From Branchiostoma floridae (taxonomy: Eukaryota; Chordata; Leptocardii; Amphioxiformes; Branchiostomatidae), in NCBI RefSeq assembly GCF_000003815.2, contig NC_049991.1, positions 17,976,647-18,040,646 on the forward strand: a stretch of 64,000 nucleotides of DNA, given 5' to 3'. A model generated the notes under the pieces. The model saw only the letters and a program-made list of their open reading frames with translations. It made no database searches and was not told the DNA's origin. Position numbers and translations under genes: made by a program. The first letter of the stretch is position 1; each line of letters opens with the position of its first letter. Below, piece by piece: positions 21,531 to 31,670 of this stretch.

Positions 21531-22046
21531 TTATTGTGCGTTATCCTCATTTGTTGATACTGAAGGTCTTGCACTTGTTGATACTGAAGGTCTTGCATTT
21601 TTTGCGCCAGACTGTACCTCGCTTGTTGAAATTGAGGATTTTGCCACAGAAGCTTGCTTTTTCTGCTTTTGTTCCTGCATGGTGGTTACAGTATGTTGAC
21701 GTTTGGATGTTGTGGTCAATGGCGTTGTCACTGTCGCTGTAGCTTCGCTGATGACGTCACCGTATGGCTGTCCCTGGGACTGTTCACCAGCGGCACAGTC
21801 GTCCTTCTGCTGTCGGTTACACGACCACAAACTGCCTCCCAAAAGCAACGCCCCGACACCTAGAACACAGGCGCCCACAGCTACCACTCCGCTACCCGAG
21901 CTCGAAGCAACAAACACAGCGGTGATGCCGGCTCCGATCATGAAAAACGCCACGAAGGCCAGACGTATGCCAGCAATGGTCTTGTAATAGTTCGGCCGTC
22001 CCTCCCATCGGCGGTGAGTCCCACCCCACCTCTTCCCTTTCCCCAT
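21531..22046 (-). pseudogene. V11: two-TM exon with shifted Gln tail and no usable donor
   Basis: ATG of MGKGKRWGG. The head and both membrane segments (about 24-47 and 53-72) are intact, followed by CNRQQKDD. The open frame gives 171 residues, but its tail is Ser/Val/Lys-rich and unlike the family. Read in another frame, 21640-21541 encodes family repeats (NPQFQQ, MQDLQYQQ, VQDLQYQQ), so the tail is frame-shifted. At the position of the family donor, V5 reads AG|GTAACG while V11 reads AG|GATAACG. The head and membranes could still yield a stand-alone protein, but as a member of the spliced array it looks inactivated. Confidence 0.65.
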
Positions 22047-24006
22047 TAGGTACCACTGACTTCTTAAAACGTCGTAACTGTTCGACTTGTCGCGGACCAC
22101 AGCTCTATGCAACCATCGATGTCTTCTTTATGCCCTTCTGCTGTCAGCGACAAACCCTACCTGTCTGTTCCTTGCCAAGCTTAAAATAGTCTCTGCGTCA
22201 CGCAAGTACTAATACTTTACAATGTCAACAACTGGTCTTCTTACCACTCATGGTCGCCAGGGCTGGTTTAAATCCTTAAAGACATTGTTATCGTGCCCTA
22301 GACCACCTCCTGAAACGATCTGGATCGATCACGTAGAACTTTTTGGACACCAAGAGGCCTTATGGAACATTGACATTTTCTGTGCTGCAAGATTAGCACG
22401 CTATTCAGCAAAGTCCCTGTCGTACATTTAGGACCTGCCACCGACCTTACTGCCGAACCTTGACCACCCAATTACTATCCAAGGTCGGTTGTAAGTCGGG
22501 CGCAGTTTGGCAGATTTCAGACCACACCTGTCTTTCGAGACTACTATCTCACAACCAACCTATACCAAACTGAGTCCCGATTACATTCGGACCTACCATG
22601 CTGAGGTATAGCCTCCGATGCAGTCTTCGAACCCGGCGCGAATTTTAACGTAGGTTTGTTTCTTTTATGCCGGAAAAGGGAGTTTGTCGCAACCAGCGCC
22701 CCCCTCCCCCCAAAAATAACGTTGTTGGAAGACAGCAACGGAGGCTAGCTAAAGTCTTGCGGCACAAGTCCGACTCCGTATATGGCTGATTCGCAGCCAT
22801 CTCTCCAACGAATTGGAAAGTACACGACCAGCGTTTCTAATAAAAGAGTTTTACCATTTGTCTTTTGGAATCAGAAAGATTCAAACTTCTCTGACTCTGT
22901 TGTAAACATGGAGAGACCAAATTGGGTGACACCATTAGCTTCAGGCAACCCTAATTATATACTTAGCTTTACGGACTCAATGTAACTTAATTGACAGATC
23001 CGGTTTTCAGGTCGTCGATCTAAAAAAAAATGACACAGTATGTTTCTATTTTAGGCAGAAACCGTCCCACGTTTAGTTCTTTGACAAAAAAGTACAATAT
23101 AAGAACACCTTTATTGACACGTACAACAAACGCACAGAGACTTTCGTACGTTTCGTGAATCGCCAAATCTCTAGTGATCCACAGGTCATCGGTCGTATTT
23201 GGCCAAATATTCTAATTTGGAGCTCGCCGGCACATGGACAGAGCTCAGTTCTTTACTTGTGACGGGGCCTTAATTAGCATCCAGTACAACTGAACGTAAC
23301 TGACGTCAGGTCTACGTCACATTTCCTATACCCGGGACCCAGGCTGATTGCGGAAACGACCAAAAATCAAGACTTGTGCTCGTGAATAAAGACAAGTCAT
23401 GCTATTGAATTAATTTTGGCCCGTTTTGTGTTTTTGTTGTCTTTTATATCATACTTTTCTTTCCCTAAAACTGCCCGCCTGGGCCCTTTGTGGAACGTGA
23501 CGTTAGCCTTAATAGGTATTTTGCTGATTTTGCAATCCACACTAACAAACAAACAACAACGTACTGCGTAAACTACCTGCACCAAGCTTATAACACTATA
23601 AACTATTAATATGTCACCATAGCGTAACATAACTTGAGCTATCCATTTGCACCACACTTACAATACTAGAAACAGATAAGTTAATAGAGTCTCTCAGTGC
23701 AACAGAGGTCAGCCGGTTTGGGCCGTGTGTGGCCGCTAAAAAACAAGTTATAACAACTTTTCAACTATCACGACTTCTGTTATAAAACACTATTCGGGGC
23801 TAAATGAATGTGTTGAATAATCCTATTCTTTCATAGGAACCCGTTGCCCTTATAAAGAAGATTAAGTGACTACATTTGCCTCAAACCTGCTGTTCTTCGT
23901 ACGTGACACCGCTAAAATGCAGAGCTACATCGTCCTTGTCTGTCAAAAGTAAAATCTAAAAAAAAGTACGTATGATCCATTCTGGCTGACCTTTGCTGAC
24001 TCAGGC
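22047..24006. other. Upstream region of V11 with repeated promoter-like units
   Basis: Contains one copy each of two long repeats. The first is gaccaccca...ccaaggt...gtttggcag...ttagacca...cgagactac at about 22460-22560. The second is agcgtttct...tgtaaacatggagagaccaaattgggt at about 22825-22930. Both recur at 25100-25870 and 28000-29280. The end of a decayed MITE related to 2487-2690 lies at about 23400-23515. No gene. Confidence 0.5.
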
Positions 24007-24456
24007 CTATAGGCGTGACATCATTTGCTTTTGTAGCATCTGTTGAAATTGAGGGGTTTCCATAATCAGCTCCAGGCGCTTTTCTTGCTGCTTGGTGAGG
24101 AAAGTATGTTGAAGGCTGACTTTTGGGGTCAGTGGTGTTGTCGCTGTAGGCTCGACTTCACCGATGATGTCACTCGCCGTGGCGTCGTTGGCGGCACAGT
24201 CGTTATTCCACTGTCGGTTACAAAACCACAAGCCGGCTCCAAGAAGCACAGCCCCGACGCCGAGAACACAGGCACCCACGTGCACAGTTACCGCTCTGCT
24301 ACCCGAGGCGGCAAGCATAGCTGTGAGGATGATGCCGATAACAAATATGAGAAATGCCGCGTAGAGCAGGCGGATGGCAAGAACGGTCCTGTAATAAGAC
24401 GGCCGCTCGGCCCCTCTGCGGCGATTCCTGGCCCCTCTTCTAGCGCACCGCCCCAT
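24007..24456 (-). CDS. V12: two-TM exon, stops before the relic donor
   Basis: ATG of MGRCARRGAR; the open frame extends upstream only from a GTG. 149 residues. The head is Arg-rich. TM1 is about 27-48 (ending GIILTAMLA) and TM2 about 57-78 (VGACVLGVGAVLLG), followed by CNRQWNND. The tail keeps only one or two repeats (TPQFQQMLQKQMMSRL) before a TAG. Past that stop the DNA still reads GTCAGCAAAG|GTCAGC at 23989-23998, matching the family donor but in a shifted frame. It is either a self-contained single-exon gene or a decaying array member. Confidence 0.6.
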   Translation of the reverse strand: MGRCARRGARNRRRGAERPSYYRTVLAIRLLYAAFLIFVIGIILTAMLAASGSRAVTVHVGACVLGVGAVLLGAGLWFCNRQWNNDCAANDATASDIIGEVEPTATTPLTPKVSLQHTFLTKQQEKRLELIMETPQFQQMLQKQMMSRL

Positions 24457-26920
24457 CACTCCACCAGGAAGCACGGACTCGGACTATTGTTGAAATTGTT
24501 CCACTTGTCGCGTACCACAGCTCCAGCTTTGCAACCGTCGATTAAATCGTTTGTAAGCCGTCCTGATGACAAATCCTCCCAACCTGCATGCTCCTAGCTT
24601 GCCAAGCTTGAGGCAATCTCTCCGTCGACTCACATCAGGCTGAGGTACTTCAGTTGGAAATTCCAGAAATTGGCCTCCTCACTACTCATGATCGCTAATC
24701 CTGAGTGGTTTGAATCCTTCGGACACTAACACCTCCGTGAACTATCTGGATCAGTCACGTAGTCGAACTTACTTCATGCATGAAGGTGTAATTTGTCACA
24801 CGTGTTGTGCTGTACGACTGCCACGTCATCTGTAAAGTCTCTGTTACAAATTTAAGACGTCCCCCGATCTAGTTTTTGCTGAAAACCCCTCCTTGCTTGT
24901 TGCTAAGCTTGAGACAATTTTGTCGTTGAGTTACATCCACAAACTAGTCTCAGTCCTGGTGCCATCAACATTACCGTACGGGGTATTTAGGCGTGAACTA
25001 AACCCACGAAGCCACTGGCCTCTGACCCTATCCCACATTCTTAAACGATATGGATCAATTAAGTAGAAAGTCCAGTACTGCAGTATGTAATACCACGTCA
25101 CAAGTAAACTTTATGACGGTTGCCTGTCACACAAACAGAACCTTTCCCTCCCTAGCGCCATCGAAGCGTGACCACCCAGTTCCCACCCAAGGCTTGCGGT
25201 AGGTTGGGAGCATTCGACAAATTTTAGACCAAATTTCGAGACTACAACCATTTCAAAACCTGTACATGACTTACTTCAAACCGAATTCTGTATAATTTCG
25301 GACCTAGTACCGACTTCTCCCAACCGTTCCGACAACTTGCCACACAGTGCCGTGTCTGTCCTGACTGATTAGGACCAATTAAGTAGAAAGTCCAGAGCTG
25401 CAGTATGTACTGCCACGTCACCAGTTAACTTAATTACGGTTTTCTGTCACACACTCAGAACCTTTCCCTCGCTAGTACCATCGAACCGTGACCACCAAAT
25501 TCCCAAGCAAGGCTGGCGGTAGGTTTACAAGCAGTTTGGCAAATTTTAGACCGAACCCGTCTTTAAAGCGTACCTGTGTTTCGAGACTACCATATTTACA
25601 TCATCTTCACAACAAGTTCCCAACCTTTACATGGCTTATTTCCAATCGAGTTATGAATGCTTTCGGACATACCACCAATTAGTACTCCCAAAGGACACGC
25701 AATGCTTTGTCTGCCCTGAATAATTCGCAACTGATCGCCATCAGTCTCTCCAAAGATTTGAAAAGTACATGACCAGCGTTTTCAAAAGGATCGATCCCAA
25801 TTTGTTGTTTTTTATCAAAATGATCCAGATTTCTATTTTGTAAACATCGAGAGACCAAATAAGTCCATTTTTAGCTTGAGATCTATCATAAATAGCTCTA
25901 AGGCCTCAATGTAGCTGGATTGGCACCCCATGTTTTGAGTTCGTCGATCGAGCTTAAGAAATGACTCAATGTGTTAGCATGTTTCTATTTTAGGCAGAAA
26001 TCATTGCCATGTTTAGTTCTACGAGACAAAATACAATTATCAGAAGCCCTTTATTGACACAACAAAAGTACGGCGACTTTCGTAAACCCTGCTACAAACA
26101 CATATGTTAACAAACAAGTGTATACAATGAATTACCTGCATGAATGTCTTTGAATAAGTAACATTATATACATATGTTAAGACTATAAGCTATGGCAATT
26201 ATAAGCATTGCTGTTTGTGTATACAATGAATTACCTGCATTAATTTTATGAATAAGTACCATTGTATAGATATGTTAAGACTACAAGCTATGGCATTAGC
26301 ATTGATATTTACAGAAACGAATAACTAAGGCTTATTCCAATTAATATGCACAAGGTATGCTATTGAATTTTTTTTGTCCCGCCTTGTGTTTTGTTGTCTT
26401 TTATATCGTAATTATTCCGCCAACCTGCCCGGTCGGGTCCTTTGCGAAATGTGTCGTTAGCCCTAATAGGCATATTGGTCAAAGTCTGATTTCGCAATAC
26501 ACAAGGTACGCTAACCATATACACCAAGCTTATAATTATACTAAAAACAAATACGTCACAATATCGTCACACAACTTGAGCTATCCACTTACACTTCGCT
26601 TACAAAAGTAGAAACAAAGAAGTTAATTGAGTCTTTAGTGCAGCAGATTCACCTGGTCTTGGTCGAGCGGCAACTGCTTGTCAAGAAACGCTGATGATCG
26701 GGTGGCATCAACAATGTCCGTGTACCCCACAAATAATGCGTCCTTCCTTAACAAGGACTGGGCTACCAAAAAGGTCGTATAAACCCAGGGAACTGAACTA
26801 CCTGCTGTTCTTTGTGTGTGGCACTGCTAAATAAAGTGCCACATTGTCCTTGCCTGTCTAGAATTAAACTTTAAAAAAATCCTGTGGGTATGATCCATAC
26901 GTACGTTTGATCGCCTAGGC
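24457..26920. other. Upstream region of V12 with degenerate repeat units
   Basis: Several degenerate copies of a unit: a ggatca(g/a)tcacgtagaa-type motif, the gaccaccca...ccaaggc...cggtaggt unit (about 25165 and 25490) and the tgtaaacatcgagagaccaaat unit (about 25835). At 26095-26310 there is a local duplication (tgtatacaatgaattacctgca twice). MITE end remnants are at about 26375-26470. No gene. Confidence 0.5.
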
Positions 26921-27364
26921 CTATAGTCGTGACTTCATCTGTTGACATTGAGGAGGTTGGATCATTACAATTAAGTGCTCATGTTGCAGCATGGTGACGA
27001 CAGTAGGTTCGTGGCTGGCTGTTGTGGTCAGTGGTGATGTCGCTGTAGGTTCGAACTCGTCGATGATGTCACTCTCCGTGGTGTAGTCGTTGTCGGCATG
27101 GTCGTCTTTCCACTGTCGGTTATAGAACCACAGACGGACTCCTAAAGGCACAGCCCCGACGCCGAGAACACAGGCACCCACAGCTAACCCTACGCTACCC
27201 GAGGCAATAAACATAGCGGTGACCAAGGTGCCGATAACGAACGTGCAAAATGCCGAGAAGAACAGACGGATGGCAAGAATGGTCCTGTGATAAGATGGCC
27301 GCTCGGACCCTCTGCGGCGCTTCCAGGCCCTTCGTCTTGCACGCCGCCCCTGCCCTTTCCCCAT
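26921..27364 (-). CDS. V13: two-TM exon, stops before a donor
   Basis: ATG of MGKGQGRRAR. 147 residues. The head is Arg/Lys-rich. TM1 is about 29-53 (FVIGTLVTAMF) and TM2 about 58-80 (AVGACVLGVGAVPLG), followed by YNRQWKDDH. The tail is Thr-rich and ends PPQCQQMKSRL before a TAG. V12 has the same CTATAGGCCT context, so the stop was present in their common ancestor. The shortened tail may therefore be a stable form rather than random decay. No clear in-frame donor. Confidence 0.6.
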   Translation of the reverse strand: MGKGQGRRARRRAWKRRRGSERPSYHRTILAIRLFFSAFCTFVIGTLVTAMFIASGSVGLAVGACVLGVGAVPLGVRLWFYNRQWKDDHADNDYTTESDIIDEFEPTATSPLTTTASHEPTVVTMLQHEHLIVMIQPPQCQQMKSRL

Positions 27365-28344
27365 CACTGCATCAGAAAGCACTGAATAGAGTTAAAATTG
27401 TTGCACTTGTCGCGGACCTCAGCTCTAGCTTTGCAACAGTCGATGTCGTGATGACAAACCCTCCCTGCTTCTTAAAAGCTTACGGCAATCTCTTCGTCGA
27501 GTCACACTAAGCTCAGTTACTTCAGTTGAGGCTGCCAGAACTTGACCTCATCGCTACTCATGATCGCCAGGAGTGGATCAAATCCCACAGACTTCACCAC
27601 ATTCTCCGCGAACCATCTGGATCAGTCTCGTAGAACTTACTTTACACGAAGGAGCCATTCGGCACACTTGTTGTGCTGCAAGACTGCCACGTCATCCGTA
27701 AAGTCCCTGTCACAATTAAAGACGTTTCCCCGACTTAATTGTGCTTCTTACCAAGCTTAATTAGAACAATTTCGTCGTTGAGTTACACCCATAAACCAGC
27801 AGTCTCAGTCCTGGTCCCCTCAACACCAAATTGTCCATGTTTTTCAGGCATAGGTTAAATCCATAAAGACAGTTGTCCTTTGGTCCTACATTGTATAACA
27901 CCGGTACGGAATGATCTGTATCAATCACATAGAAAGTCCAGTGCCACGTCAGCAGTAAACTGTACGACGATTCGTTGTCACGTCTTTAGGACGGCTTCCC
28001 CGACCTAGTGTCATCGAACCGTGACCACCCGATTCCCATCCAAGGCTCGCGGTAGGTTGCGAGAAGTCAGAATTTTAGACCAAATCCATCTTTCGAGTCT
28101 ACCATATTCTACCACCATTATCTTCACAACAAGTTCCCAACCTTTACATGACTTCATTCCAACCGAGTTCTGAATACTTTCGGACTTACTCCCAACTTCT
28201 CCCTACTATCCCGACACCTTGCTACACAATATATGCCGTGTCCACCCTGACTGATTCGCAACTGATCGCCATCTCTTAAACGAATTGAAAAGTATATGGC
28301 CAGCGCTTTTAATAGTATTTTCCATTTGCCTCTTTAATCAAAAT
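27365..28344. other. Upstream region of V13 with degenerate repeat units
   Basis: Repeats the unit order seen upstream of V12: an atctggatcagtctcgtagaa motif at about 27618, the gaccacccgattcccatccaaggc unit at about 28022, then the unit cut by the LINE insertion at 28344. No gene. Confidence 0.5.
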
Positions 28345-29223
28345 TTGTTTATTTGTTTATTTGTTTCGCACTTTGAAAACGATATCAGTAAGTACATATA
28401 GTGAATTGTGAAACATAAACAGTGCTAGGGAGGCCGGAAGCAAAAGCTTATTAAAAGGCCTTCCTATACTAACTTATTACATTCATATAAATTTAACCAA
28501 AAAATAAGTATGAACCTAAATAAGTATGGATAATAATTAACGGAAATCATGGAATGAAAAACAAATTACACAAAATAATTAAACGTAACTTAGGAAACAA
28601 TAAATGAATATAACTATAGATTGAAAGTTAACGTTACCAGAACTATACAACGAAGTACATAAAAAAAACCAGTATGGATAATGCATGACGGAATCAATAG
28701 AATGAAAACACATTGCACTGAATAATAAATGGATATAGAGAAATTGAAAGCTACCAGAAGGAAACAAGGAAGTGTAAAACCAACTAACAGAAAGTAGGGT
28801 TATTTATAAATTCAGCTTTAATGTGGCATTTGAATATAGCAAAGGTGGGACTTAACTTTAATGTATTAGTCAAGCTGTTCCAAACTGTGGGACCTCTGAA
28901 CATAAAGGAGAATTGCCGTTGGTTAGTTTTTGCATTAATAGGCCTGCGATTTCTTGTATGATGGCTGTGGATATCTGAGTTTGATAAAAAAATATATTAA
29001 AGTAGATATTAGGAAGGCAGGGACATTTTCATAAATTATCTTATACATCAAAAAACTAGTTTGAATTCTATTTATGTCATATACTGTTAAGATCTTTAAC
29101 TTTGCAAACAGCGGGGCACTGTGGAACGTAAAGGGAACATTTGATGCTATCCTGATGAATCGTTTCTGAAGTAAAAAGAGTGGTCTAAGTGGTGTAGTGT
29201 AGGTACTTGCCCATACAATGTTG
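28345..29223 (-). mobile_element. 5'-truncated non-LTR retrotransposon (RT C-terminal end)
   Basis: An 879-bp insertion flanked by CAAAAT on both sides (28339-28344 and 29224-29229). It splits a repeat unit that is whole at 22825-22930 and 25770-25870. On the minus strand, 29223-28935 encodes the typical end of a LINE reverse transcriptase: LFLLQKRFIRIAS, then SAPLFAKLKIL and an INRIQ/MYKI segment. The 3' end is an (aaacaaat)-type short repeat. Such tails and this RT end resemble the CR1/L2/Daphne-like clades; the exact clade is not decided. Inactive. Confidence 0.85.
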
Positions 29224-29229
29224 CAAAAT

Positions 29230-29639
29230 GAACTATACTTCTCGGTTGTAAACATCGAAAGACCAAATTGGGTCTTATCTAGCTTCGAGCCACCTTATTT
29301 ACATATAGCTTTAAGGCCTCAATGTGGCAGAATTCGTACTCTATGTGTTTACACCAGGTGTTTAGATCGTCGATATAAAAACAGAATTCTTAAAACAGCT
29401 TAGTGAAAAGAGAAAAGTATAGTTAGCTTCATGCCACCCATACTTTTAGATATAGACCTCAATGTAACAGCGTTAGTATGCCGGGCATTCAGATCGTCAA
29501 TCAAAAGAATGACAAAAGATCTCATTGTCGCCGCTGGGGCTCCGTGACATGTTTTTACGGGGCGTTGTCTGCAAAACTCTGCATACTTGCGCACGCGTTT
29601 ATTTTTTTCAGCCTGAACTCACTAACGCTGGACCTGTGG
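29230..29639. other. Remnant of V-array upstream repeat
   Basis: The right half of the unit cut by the LINE (tgtaaacatcgaaagaccaaattgggt and a following ggcctcaatgt, then a second partial copy at about 29455). This marks the upstream end of the tandem array's repeat territory. Confidence 0.55.
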
Positions 29640-29938
29640 GAAAAAATGAAGAGCTGTCACCACATGTGAAGTTTCGATCTTCGCAAACGTGGTTTTGTTT
29701 TGTATATATAACCCCAATACATTTTTCAATGAGGTTTTTTTTAGAATTATCTCTCCCCGCCATTTTGTAGTATTAGCAGCGCCTCTTGCGGTTGACCTTA
29801 CACTGCAAGCTGCAGAAAGTCTGACTGGCCCTGGAGGCTCAATTATCTCAGTTTCTGACTGGCAATAATCTATAAGGTCATCGTTCTGTCCCAAAATCAT
29901 CGGGGAGGCTTTGGGGGTTTCAGAGCGTACTATTTGAA
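29640..29938 (+). repeat. Direct repeat, copy 1
   Basis: About 300 bp, matching 29970-30283 closely from gcctcttgcggttgacc through gaggctttggggg-type sequence. Coding nature not seen. It could be a diverged transposon pair or a local duplication. Confidence 0.75.
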
Positions 29939-29969
29939 ATGAATACACATGGCAAACAGCCTTACTCGG

Positions 29970-30283
29970 GGAAAAAATGAAGATCTGTCACCTCATGCTC
30001 GTGAAGGTCTTCGGAAACGTGGTTCTATTTTGGATATATAACACCAATTGTATGAAAATTAAGATTTTTTTTTCAAATTCAAATTCAGCCCTCTCCACCA
30101 TTTTGTAGTATGAGCAGCTCCTCTTGCGGTTGACCTTAAACTGCAAGCTGCAGAAAGTCTGACTGGCACTGGAGGCTCAATTATCTCATTTTCTGACTGG
30201 CAATAATCTAAAAGGTCATCAGTCTGTCCCAAAGTCATCGAGGAGACTTTGGGGATTTCTGAGCGTCCTGTTTGTTTCGAAAA
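29970..30283 (+). repeat. Direct repeat, copy 2
   Basis: The second copy of the 29640-29938 unit, with small indels. The copies are about 30 bp apart. Confidence 0.75.
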
Positions 30284-31366
30284 TACGTGGACAACGACGT
30301 TCTATATGACCAAGCAACTTAACCGTCATACATAGTTTCTTCTTTAAAATTATTTCATCGATGTTTTACTAAAATGTTTTTTACAGTCCCTACTTTGAAA
30401 CAAAGGCATGCTCGCTTAACCACATGTATAGCCGCATGCAACTGATAAGTCCACTTTAAATATTCATCCAAGCAAGGCGGCCACTAGTAGAACGTGTGCG
30501 TGTGTGTGCATGCGTGTGTACTCTGGAGATATACTGTCAAGGCCATTTGTGACACTGGAGCTTAAGGTAAAGATGAATCGATAGGTTTGATTTGATTCAT
30601 AACACTGCTTTATTGACGTAAATCTCAGCTCGAGCCTGGTGGACTTTAACGATTAAAGGGCGGCTCACTTGGTCAATTAAAACATGACCCAGGGGCCAGT
30701 TAAGGTTATGGGTTGCGTCACCAGGACTCAGTGGACAATATGTCTTCGTCCTGGGTTAGTAACACCATGCCTGACCATCAAAATGTTACAATCTCTGCTC
30801 GGGAAATTCCCTGCCCCATTTTAGCCGAAATAGTTTTGGTCCACCTACCAAGTGTAAGGACTGCACTCTTTTCTCAGTTAAACGTGCTCGATGTGTGTCT
30901 GTCCTTAAACAAGGGAATGTTACTATATCTTAGTGTATAGAGGAAACTTGCGTCGAACCGAAACACTCTTACCATTGCGCCACATAAACGTACCTTTTGT
31001 AACATGGTTGCTTCGTGATTACTGTGTGTAGGGCCTTTGTGTGCACCCTGGTGCCTGTTGGAGGGAGTGTATCACAGTTATTGTCAATTCGCTGAACATA
31101 TCGGATGTTAATTGAAAAGTTGTGCATGTTGTATCTGTATCTGCATATATAGACATCTCTAGCAGGCATAACCGCCCTTCGGCGTAACACACCGGCATTT
31201 GGTAGACTTGTTGGACGACTGGTGTTGAAACTTAATTTTGCCGTGTTAAATTTCAGTAGGGGGAACTCAAGAAGCACAGGTGAAGAAGGCTCATTATTTT
31301 CTTATCAGTTGACTTCTTTGCTCCTTGTCACATTTCTGTATCGTTGATTTGGAAGGATGATTCCTT
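30284..31366. other. Intergenic, upstream of NXPE-like gene A
   Basis: No gene seen. It may hold the non-coding first exon of gene A, because exon 1 of the coding region starts at an acceptor. Confidence 0.35.
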
Positions 31367-31611
31367 ATACCCCCTTTTCACTAGGACGGCACTCTCACCG
31401 CGCTCTCTATGCGACCTGAAATTTGACATATCGTTCAACGAATTGTATAAATAAGAAACGAATCTTTTTAAACTTTGTGTGTTTTGTTGTCTTCTCGGTC
31501 GCAATTCTACATTTTGTATGATATACCCAGTGTGAAAGCGAAGGCTACACATATCCTATTTAGGTCGCAGTGAGAACGCAGCGCGATCGCAGTCTAGCGG
31601 AAAGGGGGCCT
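31367..31611. mobile_element. MITE, related to 55221-55465
   Basis: Ends are ATACCCCCTTTTCACTAG on the left and a ctagcggaaagggggcc-type right end. Internally it has gcgctctctatgcgacc on the left and ggtcgcagtgagaacgcagcg on the right. The copy at 55221-55465 has the same parts in reverse orientation. It lies just upstream of NXPE-A coding exon 1. Confidence 0.65.
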
Positions 31612-31670
31612 TTTGTGTATGAGTTGTTTGAAACAAATGTTTGTAAAGTATGTTGTCTTGTTTTGCAGCC

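Noticed and set aside
3713-27364. Array as independent single-exon genes
   Set aside because: Short ragged read-through tails and the same phase-2 GT in nine copies favour splicing; kept as the main alternative for V11-V13 only.
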